From Dehalococcoidales bacterium (GTDB lineage: Bacteria > Chloroflexota > Dehalococcoidia > Dehalococcoidales > UBA5627): 45,582 bases of DNA. Each line of letters opens with the position of its first letter. Position 1 is the first letter of the stretch. A program made the position numbers and the translations under genes. The notes beneath the pieces were generated by a model. The model was not told the DNA's origin. It did not search any database and saw only the letters and a list, made by a program, of their open reading frames with translations. Shown one piece after another: positions 23,975 through 33,183 of this stretch. Location of the stretch: positions 1-45,582 of the forward strand of contig JAQTUQ010000013.1 in the NCBI GenBank assembly GCA_028707255.1, in the 5' to 3' direction.

Positions 23975-25561
23975 ATGGGCGAGCGAATTATTATTGACCC
24001 GATTACCCGTATCGAAGGCCACCTCAAAATAGAAGTAGAGGTGGAAAACGGTATAGTAACCAATGCATGGTCTTCCGGCAATATGGCGCGCGGCATCGAA
24101 GTACTGCTGCAGGATAAAGACCCGCGGGATGCCCCTTATATCACCAGCCGCATCTGCGGTGTATGTGAAGGCGTGCATGCTATCGCTTCATCTTTCTGCC
24201 TTGACAGTGCTTTCGACGTGGAAGTACCGGAAGCCGGCAGGCTGATGCGCAACCTTTACTGTTCATCGCAGTATACCACGGACCATTATATTCACTTCTA
24301 TGTGCTTTCAGCGCTGGATTACCTGGATATCATGGCGGTAGCAGATTACGCAGGGAATGACGCCGGATTACTGGCTATCAGAGATAAAATCAGGTATCTG
24401 GCTTCCAAGAATGACCTTTCACCGTTTACGCCGCGCTATGAACCGGACCAGTATTGCGTCAATGACCCTGAAATAGTAACCACGCTGGTATCACACTATA
24501 TCCAGGCAATAGAAGCCAAAGCCAGGTCAAGTAAGTTGCGTGCCATGATCACCGGTGTTCAACCCCATATTAATTCGACAATGGCGGGCGGATGTACGGC
24601 AACCCCCACAGTCGAACAACTGAGAGAAATTAAACAACTCTGGCAGCAAGAGGTTGATTTTGTAAATAATATATATATCCCCGATGTTGAATTCGTCGGC
24701 ACCGGCCCGCTTTTGGAACTGGCTACCATGGGACTGGGCGGCGGTACTCAGAATTACCTGTGCTATCCGATGTTCCCGCAGGCCGACCCATCCGGCAGTG
24801 CCGACCGCTCATTCGGCGGCAGAAACCATATGTTCAAGGGCGGCGCTATTATCGGCGGCGCATTGAATGCTGCTGAAAACGTTGATTACAGCAAGATTAC
24901 CGAATCGGTTAAATATTCGTGGTACGACTATCCCGATGACAATCAAGGACTTCATCCATATGACGCTGTAACCCAGCTCAATGCAAGGAAGGAAAATGCT
25001 TATTCATTTGTAAAAGCGCCGCGCTACAAGGGGCAGCCGATGGAAGTCGGACCTCTGGCAAGGGGTTTGGTGAACAAGTATCCCGGCCTTATGGCGTTAA
25101 TCGAAGCTGGCGTCAAGCCCGGCGCTGTCGCCAGACATTATTGCCGCGCTGTCGAATCACAGTCGATAGCCGAAGCCGGACTGGAATGGATTGACAAATT
25201 GACCGAAATGGCTTTAGGCGGAACGATAGTCGGTATGAAAGACCAGCCTGTTCCCAAATCGGCAGAGGGCTTCGGTGTCTATGATGCTCCCAGAGGTGCA
25301 CTCGGTCACTGGATACAGATAGAACATGGACGCACCAAGAATTATCAGATTGTCGTTCCCAGCACATGGAACGCTTCGCCCCGCGATGAAAATGGTGTCA
25401 TGGGACCATATGAGGCATCTCTTATCGGCTGCCCGGTACCCGATACCAACAACCCGATTAACATCGTTCGTATCATTCGTTCTTTCGACCCGTGCCTGGC
25501 TTGTGCCATCCACGTTATCGACCCGGAAAGTAATAACATAAAAGTACACAAGGTAGTTTAG
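23975..25561 (+). CDS. hupL: [NiFe] uptake hydrogenase large subunit
   Basis: The catalytic subunit of 528 residues, oxidising H2 at the NiFe(CN)2CO site. The N-terminal Ni ligands lie in RICGVCEGVHAI (C61, C64) and the C-terminal pair in DPCLACAIH (C507, C510). All four are Cys codons with no selenocysteine UGA. After the His (513) comes a 15-residue tail, VIDPESNNIKVHKVV, which is the peptide expected to be removed by the protease at 26219 once nickel is inserted. It starts directly at the small-subunit stop with GGAGGAG as ribosome binding site. It travels through the Tat system together with the small subunit. Confidence 0.97.
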   Translation: MGERIIIDPITRIEGHLKIEVEVENGIVTNAWSSGNMARGIEVLLQDKDPRDAPYITSRICGVCEGVHAIASSFCLDSAFDVEVPEAGRLMRNLYCSSQYTTDHYIHFYVLSALDYLDIMAVADYAGNDAGLLAIRDKIRYLASKNDLSPFTPRYEPDQYCVNDPEIVTTLVSHYIQAIEAKARSSKLRAMITGVQPHINSTMAGGCTATPTVEQLREIKQLWQQEVDFVNNIYIPDVEFVGTGPLLELATMGLGGGTQNYLCYPMFPQADPSGSADRSFGGRNHMFKGGAIIGGALNAAENVDYSKITESVKYSWYDYPDDNQGLHPYDAVTQLNARKENAYSFVKAPRYKGQPMEVGPLARGLVNKYPGLMALIEAGVKPGAVARHYCRAVESQSIAEAGLEWIDKLTEMALGGTIVGMKDQPVPKSAEGFGVYDAPRGALGHWIQIEHGRTKNYQIVVPSTWNASPRDENGVMGPYEASLIGCPVPDTNNPINIVRIIRSFDPCLACAIHVIDPESNNIKVHKVV

Positions 25562-25573
25562 GGGGTAGTGAAA

Positions 25574-26197
25574 ATGACAAAATCAGAATCTCAGGAAATG
25601 CGACACCCTCCGGTGTTCCGTAAATTACACGGTTTAATAATGTGGTCTATCCTTCTCCTGGTAGTTACCGGTTTTTATATCCACTATCCCTTCGTGGATG
25701 GGCAGGGATTTTTAATGTCGCTGGCACGCGGCGTTCACTTCCTGTTTGCCGGCGTACTGATAGTTGCCGGCTTGACCCGCTTTATAATGATGTTTATCGG
25801 TAAGAACCGGGATTGGAAATCGTTTATTCTCACCTTTAAAGACTTGGCTCTGATGCCTAAATTTATAGCTCATTATCTGCATCTGACCAAAGAACCCAAG
25901 CTGTCCAAGAAATATAATCCGTTACAGATGTCGGCATACTTCATGGTATTTCTATTTATTATTTTCCAGATACTTTCGGGCTTGGCCCTACTGTTCCCTG
26001 AAAGCTTTATGGCATGGTTTAACTACGGTATCTTTGGTAACGAATACACCTCACGTATCTGGCACTATATTATAACCTGGGTATTCGTCTTCACACTGAT
26101 GATTCATCTTTACCTTGCTATTCGTCAGGGACGTGGAAACAAGGCGGAAGATATCAGGGAGATGCATTCCGTAAATACTGCCGACGAGAAAGAATAA
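25574..26197 (+). CDS. Hydrogenase b-type cytochrome subunit
   Basis: A membrane di-heme cytochrome of about 207 residues that links the hydrogenase to the quinone pool. Four helices are seen (about 22-42, 55-78, 123-145, 165-187). Candidate heme ligands are His in RKLHGLIMW (about 20), ARGVHFLFAG (about 56), RIWHYIITW and LMIHLYLAIR near the end. This spacing is as in HyaC/HupC and the Ni/Fe-hydrogenase cytochrome b561 family. A GTG six bases further upstream is possible, but GGGGGT is correctly spaced (seven bases) for the ATG at 25574. Confidence 0.9.
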   Translation: MTKSESQEMRHPPVFRKLHGLIMWSILLLVVTGFYIHYPFVDGQGFLMSLARGVHFLFAGVLIVAGLTRFIMMFIGKNRDWKSFILTFKDLALMPKFIAHYLHLTKEPKLSKKYNPLQMSAYFMVFLFIIFQILSGLALLFPESFMAWFNYGIFGNEYTSRIWHYIITWVFVFTLMIHLYLAIRQGRGNKAEDIREMHSVNTADEKE

Positions 26198-26218
26198 TAC
26201 GACAGGTAATTATTTAAA

Positions 26219-26704
26219 ATGAATAATGATGTACTTAAGGCGGAAAAGAAGACTATGGTGCTGGGAATCGGCAACATAATCATGGGTGACGAGGGCTTCG
26301 GACTGCATGTTATCCGCCGCCTTAAGGAAATCGGAATGCCCGAAAACATAATCCTTGAAGAAGGCGGAGTAGGCGGATTCGACCTGTTAAATGGTCTACA
26401 GGGTATAGAGAAACTGGTAGTGGTAGATATCATGATGCTGCCGCTGCCGCCCGGTGAAATTAAGGTATTCGAACCGGGGAATCCGCCGAAAGAACCCGGA
26501 AAAGCAATCGTTTCTTTCCACCAGATAGGTGTCCTGGAACTGATAAATGTATGGGCAATGATGGGAAACGAAGAACCGGAAGTGACGTTCATAGTTACCC
26601 GTCCACAGACTATAGACTGGAGCACAGAGCTTTCACAGCCATTGAAACCGGCTGTCGAAAAGGCAGCGGATATGATAAAAACCCTCTGTGCGGATTATAA
26701 TTAG
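26219..26704 (+). CDS. hupD: Hydrogenase maturation endopeptidase (HupD/HyaD type)
   Basis: A 161-residue cytoplasmic protease that removes the C-terminal tail of the large subunit once nickel is inserted. The nickel-sensing residues are visible: Glu in GIGNIIMGDEGFG (about residues 16-28), Asp in VVVDIMMLP (about 72-80) and His in VSFHQIG (about 100-106). It follows cytochrome b in the operon as is usual, and the large subunit in this window has the matching cleavable tail. Confidence 0.95.
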   Translation: MNNDVLKAEKKTMVLGIGNIIMGDEGFGLHVIRRLKEIGMPENIILEEGGVGGFDLLNGLQGIEKLVVVDIMMLPLPPGEIKVFEPGNPPKEPGKAIVSFHQIGVLELINVWAMMGNEEPEVTFIVTRPQTIDWSTELSQPLKPAVEKAADMIKTLCADYN

Positions 26705-26718
26705 AAGGAGTAATAATT

Positions 26719-26898
26719 ATGTATCATCTGGCTTTTTTAATCGCTGCACCGATATTACTGATATCAGTGATCACTTTTTATATAGGCGTACGCAAAACCG
26801 GGAGTAACCCGCGCGGCGGTGTCAGCGTCATGTCGTGGGGATATAATATCGGGCTTCTCGGTATTTTCGTAGCTGCCATGATATATCTCTTCGCTTAA
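26719..26898 (+). CDS. Small two-helix membrane protein in hydrogenase operon
   Basis: A 59-residue protein with two transmembrane helices: MYHLAFLIAAPILLISVITF and, after a basic loop (VRKTGSNPRGG), YNIGLLGIFVAAMIYLFA. A strong ribosome binding site AGAAGGAG lies eight bases before the ATG. It is the last gene of the operon, 14 bases after hupD, and is followed by a good terminator. No family is recognised. The position and the two helices suggest an accessory subunit that stabilises the cytochrome b/hydrogenase complex or its quinone site, but this is inference. Confidence 0.75.
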   Translation: MYHLAFLIAAPILLISVITFYIGVRKTGSNPRGGVSVMSWGYNIGLLGIFVAAMIYLFA

Positions 26899-26942
26899 TA
26901 ACGAATCAATTTACATTTAACATTAAATAGATATCGCATTAT

Positions 26943-26982
26943 CGATGCCGGCTATGTAATCGTATAGCTGGCATCGGTTTTT
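26943..26982 (+). terminator. Rho-independent terminator of the hydrogenase operon
   Basis: CGATGCC-G-GCTAT pairs with ATAGC-T-GGCATCG around an eight-base loop, followed by GGTTTTTAT. It lies 45 bases after the stop of the 59-residue protein, closing the hupSL operon before hypF. Confidence 0.85.
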
Positions 26983-27119
26983 ATAATAAATATGCTCCTT
27001 TAATCAGTTTAAACACTCTTAAGAGAATGACCGGATTGTTAGCTAAACCAACAAAGTAACGTACTATAATCCCCCTTGTTACCTCTTTTATAGAGGGGAA
27101 GACTTGGTCATACGAAATT

Positions 27120-27220
27120 GTCATCCCTGATGGAGTAAAACGACCGAAGGATCCGGGGGAAGGGTATTTTTCCACCCCACCCAAGATGCTTCATCCCGAT
27201 AAATCGGGATGAAGCATGAC
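27120..27220 (+). repeat. Diverged copy of the dispersed fold-back repeat
   Basis: It starts with GTCATCCCTGA and ends with AAGCATGAC. The right arm has been replaced by a long hairpin, CTTCATCCCGAT (27189-27200) with ATCGGGATGAAG (27203-27214). The left-arm stem seen in other copies is not preserved. The remaining gap up to hypF (27221-27318) has two possible -10 boxes (TATAAT 27288-27293, TATACT 27298-27303). Confidence 0.65.
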
Positions 27221-27318
27221 AATTCCATATTCGCCACCCTGAAATCATAAAAGGAGATTGAAAGGGATTTCTAAAGGTTATTCCGAGTATAATTTGTTAT
27301 ACTGTAAAGACAATCGAT

Positions 27319-29643
27319 ATGAATAGTACTTCAAAAAAGGATAATAATACAGCCAGAATACGCATTGAGGTAAGCGGCATAGTGCAGGGCGTCGGTTTCC
27401 GCCCGTTTGTTTACCGCCTGGCTCATAAATATAATCTGACCGGATGGGTAGTGAATACCTCCGGCAACGTGACTATAGAAGTACAGGGAAAACAGGCAAA
27501 CCTGGACGGATTTGCCGATGCCCTTAAAAACGAAGCACCTCCGGTATCGCATATACAGAAAATCAGCATATCGAACATCTCGGTTACCTGTGATATCGAT
27601 TTCAAAATACTCGACAGCAAAGCCAAAGAGGGAGAGTATCAGCCGGTCTCTGCCGATATTGCCACCTGCAATCAATGCCTTGGCGAGATTTTCGACCCTG
27701 CCGACAGGAGACATCTTTACCCCTTTACCAACTGTACCAATTGCGGGACGAGGTTCACCATCATAAAAGACATTCCTTACGACCGGCCACTGACCACCAT
27801 GAATAAGTTCAAAATGTGCCCGAAATGTCAGGCAGAGTATGACGATCCGTTAAACCGGCGTTTTCATGCGCAACCCAACGCCTGCCCGGTTTGCGGCCCG
27901 AAGCTGCAGCTTACGGATAATAACGGAAATGAAATTAGTTGCGGAGATGTTTTAAAGAAAGCGGCGGAGTTGATTATCAAAGCCAATATCATTGCCATAA
28001 AAGGACTGGGAGGATTCCAGCTTGCCTGCGACGCCACGGACTATGATACCGTGCAAAAGCTGCGGGAGAGGAAAAAACGCCCCGGCAAACCCTTTGCACT
28101 GATGATGGCATCGCTTGAGGATATTAAAAGATATTGTATAGTCTCGGACAAAGAAGCGGAACTGCTTGTTTCGGCTCAAGCCCCCATCTTGCTTTTAAAA
28201 AGACGTGATGATAATGCGGAGATAGCTTTAAATATCGCCGAAAACAACAAATACCTGGGAGTGATGCTGCCCCCCACCCCGCTCCACCATATACTGATGA
28301 GCTATGTGAAAAAACCTCTTGTTATGACCAGCGGAAACCTTAGTGAAGAACCGATTTGTAAAGACAACGAAGAAGCGCTGACAAGGCTGAAAGGAATCGC
28401 AGATTATTATATACTGCATGACAGGGATGTCTATTCCCGCTATGACGACAGTGTTTACCTGTTGGAAAAAGGCGAAGCGCGCGCATTGAGGCGCGCCCGC
28501 GGATATGCCCCGTCTCCCGTCATGCTGCCTTTTAATGTCGGACAGATTCTGTCCTGCGGGGCAGAGGAGAAAAACACCTTCTGCCTCACGCGCGATAATC
28601 ATGCTTTTTTAAGCCAGCATATCGGCGACATGGATAATGTCGAAACGCTGGAACACTTCGAAAACACCATTGCCCTGTATAAACACCTTTTCAGAATCAA
28701 ACCAGAATTAATTGCCTATGACCTGCATCCCGAATACCGGGCTACCAAATATGCGCTGCAATGCGCTGCGGATAATAATTTGAAGACTGTCGGAGTGCAG
28801 CATCACCATGCGCACATTGCAAGTTGTATGGCCGAAAATAGTATTCAGACGCCGGTTATCGGCGTGTCCTTCGATGGCACCGGTTACGGAACCGACGGCA
28901 ATCTGTGGGGCGGAGAGTTTCTGCTCTGCGACTATAGCGGTTTTCAGAGACTGGCTCATCTTGAATATATACCGCTGCCGGGAGGGGGGGCTGCTATTCG
29001 CAAACCATACCGCATGGCGCTAGGTTACATTTACACGCTGCTGGGAACAGAAACAACACTGGAAGGGATGCCGGTTTTGGCTAAAATCCCCCAAACCGAA
29101 ATCAATACTATAAAGAAACAACTGGAATTAAAGCTTAATTGCCCACTTACTTCCAGCGCCGGACGTCTTTTCGATGCCGTTTCCGCCATTTGCGGCATCT
29201 GCGGAGAAGCTCTTTATGAAGCGCAGGCAGCCATCGAACTGGAAATGTCGGCCCCTGATAATATCGACGATGCCGTGATGCGGGGAGTTTATCCATTTGC
29301 TATTGATGAAAATAGCGACATTTCTGTAATAAGATTGAAAAACCTGATAAAATGTATAATTCAGGATGTAGGTAAAAATATAGCGGTTCAGATTATCGCA
29401 GCCAGGTTTCACAGGACAATGGCGCAAATGATTATCGAGACCTGTAAATTGCTTGCACTAAAAACGGATATTAAAACGGTTGCCTTGAGCGGTGGGGTTT
29501 TTCAAAACCGCTTGCTTTTAAAGCTGGCAATCGATGGACTGGAAAAAGAGGGCTTTACCGTACTCAGCCATAAAGTCGTTCCCTGTAACGACGGGGGGCT
29601 TGCCCTTGGTCAGGCGGTAATCGCCCGGTACAATGATAGTTAA
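27319..29643 (+). CDS. hypF: Carbamoyltransferase HypF (hydrogenase maturation)
   Basis: Makes the thiocarboxamide on HypE from carbamoyl phosphate and ATP, the source of the CN ligands. Domains in order are an acylphosphatase-like domain (SGIVQGVGFRPFVYRLA, residues about 18-34) and two zinc fingers of CxxC type (CNQC, CTNC, CPKC and CPVC, about 115-195). Next come a YrdC-like domain (KGLGGFQLACDA, KRPGKPFALMMAS, about 225-260) and a Kae1-like domain with VQHHHAHIASCM (about 493-504) and ALSGGVFQNRLLL near the C-terminus. The length of 774 is normal. First gene of hypFCDEAB; a possible promoter lies just upstream. Confidence 0.97.
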   Translation: MNSTSKKDNNTARIRIEVSGIVQGVGFRPFVYRLAHKYNLTGWVVNTSGNVTIEVQGKQANLDGFADALKNEAPPVSHIQKISISNISVTCDIDFKILDSKAKEGEYQPVSADIATCNQCLGEIFDPADRRHLYPFTNCTNCGTRFTIIKDIPYDRPLTTMNKFKMCPKCQAEYDDPLNRRFHAQPNACPVCGPKLQLTDNNGNEISCGDVLKKAAELIIKANIIAIKGLGGFQLACDATDYDTVQKLRERKKRPGKPFALMMASLEDIKRYCIVSDKEAELLVSAQAPILLLKRRDDNAEIALNIAENNKYLGVMLPPTPLHHILMSYVKKPLVMTSGNLSEEPICKDNEEALTRLKGIADYYILHDRDVYSRYDDSVYLLEKGEARALRRARGYAPSPVMLPFNVGQILSCGAEEKNTFCLTRDNHAFLSQHIGDMDNVETLEHFENTIALYKHLFRIKPELIAYDLHPEYRATKYALQCAADNNLKTVGVQHHHAHIASCMAENSIQTPVIGVSFDGTGYGTDGNLWGGEFLLCDYSGFQRLAHLEYIPLPGGGAAIRKPYRMALGYIYTLLGTETTLEGMPVLAKIPQTEINTIKKQLELKLNCPLTSSAGRLFDAVSAICGICGEALYEAQAAIELEMSAPDNIDDAVMRGVYPFAIDENSDISVIRLKNLIKCIIQDVGKNIAVQIIAARFHRTMAQMIIETCKLLALKTDIKTVALSGGVFQNRLLLKLAIDGLEKEGFTVLSHKVVPCNDGGLALGQAVIARYNDS

Positions 29644-29655
29644 GGAGAAAATAAT

Positions 29656-29895
29656 ATGTGCGTTGCAGTTCCATCGCTTATTACTGCGTTAGACGGTTCG
29701 GATGCTGTAGTCGATATCGGCGGCATATCCCGCAAGACCAGCCTGATGTTGACACCCGAAGCTAAAATCGGGGATTATGTCTTGATTCATGCCGGATATG
29801 CCATTTCTATAGTGGACAGGGAAGAGGCTGAAGCTACCCTCGAACTTTTCAGAGAACTGGCTGACGGCATCGAACCTGAGGAGTTGATTTCCTGA
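29656..29895 (+). CDS. hypC: Hydrogenase maturation chaperone HypC
   Basis: A 79-residue OB-fold chaperone that carries the Fe(CN)2CO unit with HypD and delivers it to the hydrogenase large subunit. It starts MCVAVPS, with the functional Cys2, and contains the family segment GDYVLIHAGYAISIVDREEAEA. Ribosome binding site AAGGAG. Its stop overlaps the hypD start by a single base. Confidence 0.97.
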   Translation: MCVAVPSLITALDGSDAVVDIGGISRKTSLMLTPEAKIGDYVLIHAGYAISIVDREEAEATLELFRELADGIEPEELIS

Positions 29896-30989
29896 TGACA
29901 GAACTGAGTTCTTTCAGGCAATCGGATATGGCAAAAGGACTGGTAGAAAGTATCAAACGCCATGCCTTAAAAGAAGCGCGCTACATGGAGTTTTGCGGCA
30001 GCCATACCGTTGCCGTTATGAGAAACGGGTTACGGCAGTTGTTGCCGAAGACACTGACGCTCACTTCAGGCCCCGGCTGTCCGGTCTGCGTTACGGATAA
30101 TTCCGAACTGGATAAAGCCATTGCTCTGGCACAAGTACCCGATGTTATCATAACCTCGTTCGGGGATATGATAAGAGTTCCCGGAAGCCATTCCAATCTA
30201 CAGGAGGCTAAAGCCAACGGCAGCGATGTGCGTGTGGTCTATTCGCCGCTGGATGCCCTTCAGATTGCCCGAACTAATCCGTATAAATCGGTAATTTTTA
30301 TCGCGGTCGGATTCGAAACCACCGCCCCTACCGTTGCCGCTTCCATATTACAGGCAAAACAGGAAGGGTTAAATAACTATTACATTCTTTCCCTGCATAA
30401 AGTATGCCCGCCCGTAATTAAAGCCTTACTCGATTCGGGAGAGGTGAATCTGCAGGGTCTGATTTGCCCCGGGCATGTCAGCGCCGTTATCGGCGCCAAA
30501 GCCTGGGATTTCATAGCCAAGGACTACGGGATACCCTGCGTTGTCGCCGGATTCGAACCGCTGGATATTTTACAGTGTATCGATATGCTGGCACAGCAGA
30601 CCGCCAAAGGTGAAGCAAGAGTAGAAATAGCCTATAAACGCAGTGTAACACATAATGGAAACATCACTGCACAAAGGATACTGGAGCAGGTTTTCCAACC
30701 GGCAGCGGCCAGCTGGCGCGGTATGGGAGATGTTCCCGGCAGCGGCTTGAAGTTAAGACCTGAATTTTCTGCATACGATGCCGAACTTAAATTCGATTTC
30801 GACCCGGGTCCGACTAAAATCCAGAAGGGCTGCATCTGCGGAGAGGTTTTAAGAGGTGTTAAAATCCCCACCGAGTGCAAATTATTCAGGAAGGTCTGTA
30901 CCCCGTTGAATCCAATCGGACCCTGTATGGTGTCATCGGAGGGCAGCTGCGCCGCCTATTATCACTATGGAGAAAGCAATGACAGATAG
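29895..30989 (+). CDS. hypD: Hydrogenase maturation protein HypD
   Basis: The 364-residue 4Fe-4S scaffold on which the Fe(CN)2CO unit is assembled together with HypC. The key motifs are MEFCGSHTVAVMRNGLR (near residue 35), TSGPGCPVCVT (near 57-67) and AVGFETTAPT (near 141-150). The C-terminal Cys-rich part is GCICGEVLRG..PTECKLFRKVC, which holds the cluster. Overlap with hypC and with hypE indicates strict coupling. Confidence 0.97.
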   Translation: MTELSSFRQSDMAKGLVESIKRHALKEARYMEFCGSHTVAVMRNGLRQLLPKTLTLTSGPGCPVCVTDNSELDKAIALAQVPDVIITSFGDMIRVPGSHSNLQEAKANGSDVRVVYSPLDALQIARTNPYKSVIFIAVGFETTAPTVAASILQAKQEGLNNYYILSLHKVCPPVIKALLDSGEVNLQGLICPGHVSAVIGAKAWDFIAKDYGIPCVVAGFEPLDILQCIDMLAQQTAKGEARVEIAYKRSVTHNGNITAQRILEQVFQPAAASWRGMGDVPGSGLKLRPEFSAYDAELKFDFDPGPTKIQKGCICGEVLRGVKIPTECKLFRKVCTPLNPIGPCMVSSEGSCAAYYHYGESNDR

Positions 30990-31983
30990 AATACTGCTGG
31001 CTCACGGCAGCGGCGGGAGTTTATCCCACGATATCGTAAATGAAGGAATTCTTTCAGTATTAGGCAACCCAATTCTGAATAAGCTGGATGATTCGGCGGT
31101 TTTCGATGCCAAAGGGAAAATCGCCTTTACCACCGACAGCCACGTGGTACAGCCGCTGTTCTTCCCGGGCGGCGATATCGGGAAATTATCCGTTTGCGGT
31201 ACGGTAAACGACCTTTCGGTCATGGGAGCCACACCGCTCTATTTAAGCCTGGCACTTATTATCGAGGAAGGGCTGCCGATAGCAGACCTGAAAAACGTCA
31301 TAAATTCGATTAAGGAAGCGGCTGAAGAAGCCGGTGTAAAAATAGTTACCGGCGATACCAAGGTGGTTAACCGCGGTAACGCCGACAAGCTGTTCATTAA
31401 TACCGCCGGCATTGGGATTATAGCGGATGGAATCAATATTTCAGGGCATAATGCAAGACCCGGCAACAAGATTATTCTCAGCGGTACCATCGGAGACCAT
31501 GGCATTGCGGTACTCAGCAAGCGGGAAGGCATCGGATTCGAGACAAAACTGCAAAGCGACAGCGCTCCACTCAATAAAATGATAGCCGAGATGATTCAGG
31601 TCAGCAATAAAATAAACTGCATGAGAGACCCTACCCGCGGCGGGCTTTCCAGCACGCTTAACGAAATCGCCGGGCAATCGGGAGTCAGTATTCGAATCGA
31701 TGAGGATAAAATACCTGTACGGCGCGAGGTAGCTGCCGCCTGCGAAATGCTGGGGCTCGACCCGCTGTATATAGCCAACGAGGGAAAGGTTGTAGTTGTG
31801 GTCGAAGCGGAAGATGCCGATAAAATACTTGAACAGATGAAAAAGAATAAATACGGACAGAACGCCGCCATCATCGGCGAGGTAACGGAAAAACACGCAG
31901 CTAGAGTAACGTTAAAAACCGCGCTTGGAACCTCGCGCATCGTAGATATGCTGGTAGGCGAACCGCTGCCGAGGATCTGTTAG
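30979..31983 (+). CDS. hypE: Hydrogenase maturation protein HypE
   Basis: A 334-residue PurM-like ATPase that dehydrates the C-terminal thiocarboxamide to a thiocyanate, giving the CN ligand. The C-terminus is LVGEPLPRIC, ending in the essential Cys. ATP-site features include LAHGSGGSLSHDIV, DDSAVF and TDSHVVQPLFFPGGDIGKL. An earlier in-frame ATG at 30967 exists, but GGAG lies seven bases before the ATG at 30979, which gives the standard start MTDRILLAHGSGG. It overlaps hypD by 11 bases. Confidence 0.96.
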   Translation: MTDRILLAHGSGGSLSHDIVNEGILSVLGNPILNKLDDSAVFDAKGKIAFTTDSHVVQPLFFPGGDIGKLSVCGTVNDLSVMGATPLYLSLALIIEEGLPIADLKNVINSIKEAAEEAGVKIVTGDTKVVNRGNADKLFINTAGIGIIADGINISGHNARPGNKIILSGTIGDHGIAVLSKREGIGFETKLQSDSAPLNKMIAEMIQVSNKINCMRDPTRGGLSSTLNEIAGQSGVSIRIDEDKIPVRREVAAACEMLGLDPLYIANEGKVVVVVEAEDADKILEQMKKNKYGQNAAIIGEVTEKHAARVTLKTALGTSRIVDMLVGEPLPRIC

Positions 31984-31985
31984 CC

Positions 31986-32327
31986 ATGCATGAACTGGAA
32001 ATTACGCGCAGCCTGGTACATCTGGCGTTAGATGAAGCTAAAAAAGCCAATGCCCGAAAATTGACCGTTGTAAACGTGGTGCTCGGGGAGATGTCGGGAG
32101 CAGTGGACGACTCGGTAGCCTTTTACTTCGAACTGATGACCAAAGATACCATCGGCGAAGGGGCAAAGATAATTTTCCGCAAAGTGCCGATGCAGGCCAA
32201 GTGTCGCAATTGCGAAAGTACTGTAAGCCCCAAGGACATCTTTTGGGAGTGTGAAAAATGCCATTCGATGGATATCGAAATGACAGCCGGCAAAGAATTA
32301 TATATCGAAAGTATCGAGGTGGATTAA
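31986..32327 (+). CDS. hypA: Nickel chaperone HypA
   Basis: A 113-residue nickel/zinc protein that, with HypB, inserts nickel into the large subunit. It starts MHELEITRSLV (Met-His-Glu nickel site) and has a zinc site of two CxxC pairs, KCRNC..WECEKC (about residues 72-95). It sits two bases after hypE and directly abuts hypB. Confidence 0.97.
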   Translation: MHELEITRSLVHLALDEAKKANARKLTVVNVVLGEMSGAVDDSVAFYFELMTKDTIGEGAKIIFRKVPMQAKCRNCESTVSPKDIFWECEKCHSMDIEMTAGKELYIESIEVD

Positions 32328-32984
32328 ATGGAAATCAAGGTATTGAAGAATATACTGGATGCCAACGACCAGATGGCAATGCAGAACCGCAAACTGCTGG
32401 CGTCCAAAAAGATAATGATGGTCAATGTCTGGGCATCGCCGGGCGCCGGAAAAACTACTACAATGCTAAGGACTGCCGAAGCACTTAAAGGAAAAGCGCG
32501 CATGGCGGTTATTGAAGGGGATGTTGCCTCCAGTATCGATACGGTAAAACTGACTCAGTCTGGAGTTACGGCAATACAGATAAATACCGACGGCGGCTGC
32601 CACCTCGACGCCGGCATGATAAATATAGCCCTGCAAAATCTGCCGCTGGACGAACTGGATATCATCTTTATCGAGAATGTCGGTAACCTCATCTGCCCGG
32701 GTGAGTTCGACCTGGGAGAGTATAAAAGAATAATCATTTCCTCTACTCCCGAGGGAGAAGATAAACCTCATAAGTACCCGCTGATGTTCACCATCGCCGA
32801 TGCCTGTATCGTAAATAAAATCGACCTTATGCCTTATGTAAACTTCGATATCGATAATTTTACGCGCACCGTCAGCGGAATGAACGGAAAAATCGAAATA
32901 TTTAAAATCAGCAGCATTAACGGCGACGGCGTTGATGCGTGGGCAGACTGGGTATTAAAGCAACTGGAAACGTATAGGAAATAA
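32328..32984 (+). CDS. hypB: GTPase HypB (nickel incorporation)
   Basis: A 218-residue SIMIBI-class GTPase. The P-loop is WASPGAGKTTTM (about residues 35-46). The metal-site segment GGCHLDAGMI (about 89-98) holds the conserved Cys and His, and NKIDLMPY is the guanine-recognition motif (about 164-171). The His-rich nickel-storing tail of some HypB proteins is absent, so this is the short form. Last gene of hypFCDEAB; no clear terminator follows immediately. Confidence 0.97.
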   Translation: MEIKVLKNILDANDQMAMQNRKLLASKKIMMVNVWASPGAGKTTTMLRTAEALKGKARMAVIEGDVASSIDTVKLTQSGVTAIQINTDGGCHLDAGMINIALQNLPLDELDIIFIENVGNLICPGEFDLGEYKRIIISSTPEGEDKPHKYPLMFTIADACIVNKIDLMPYVNFDIDNFTRTVSGMNGKIEIFKISSINGDGVDAWADWVLKQLETYRK

Positions 32985-33183
32985 TTTTCAACAGACTCAT
33001 AACGAATCCTCTTTCCAGATTTATGGAGGGGGATTTTCATTTAAAGATTGCTCAGACTGTTGCAATACCCCCTCAATAACAATCACATCTACCTTGCCTA
33101 TTTATAATATACTCGCACCTGTTTTTAGATTATCGAATGGTGTTTAGATCCTTCACTACGTTCAGGATGACAGTTCTCTATAT

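Noticed and set aside
25493-25520. Selenocysteine at the large-subunit C-terminal metal site
   Set aside because: Both ligand codons in DPCLACAIH are Cys (TGC and TGT); there is no in-frame TGA.
27331-27714. 127-residue open frame on the minus strand inside hypF
   Set aside because: It is antisense to the highly conserved N-terminal domain of HypF, shows no domain and no ribosome binding site; it is a shadow frame.
31441-31896. 151-residue minus-strand frame inside hypE
   Set aside because: Antisense to conserved HypE sequence, with biased composition typical of shadow frames.
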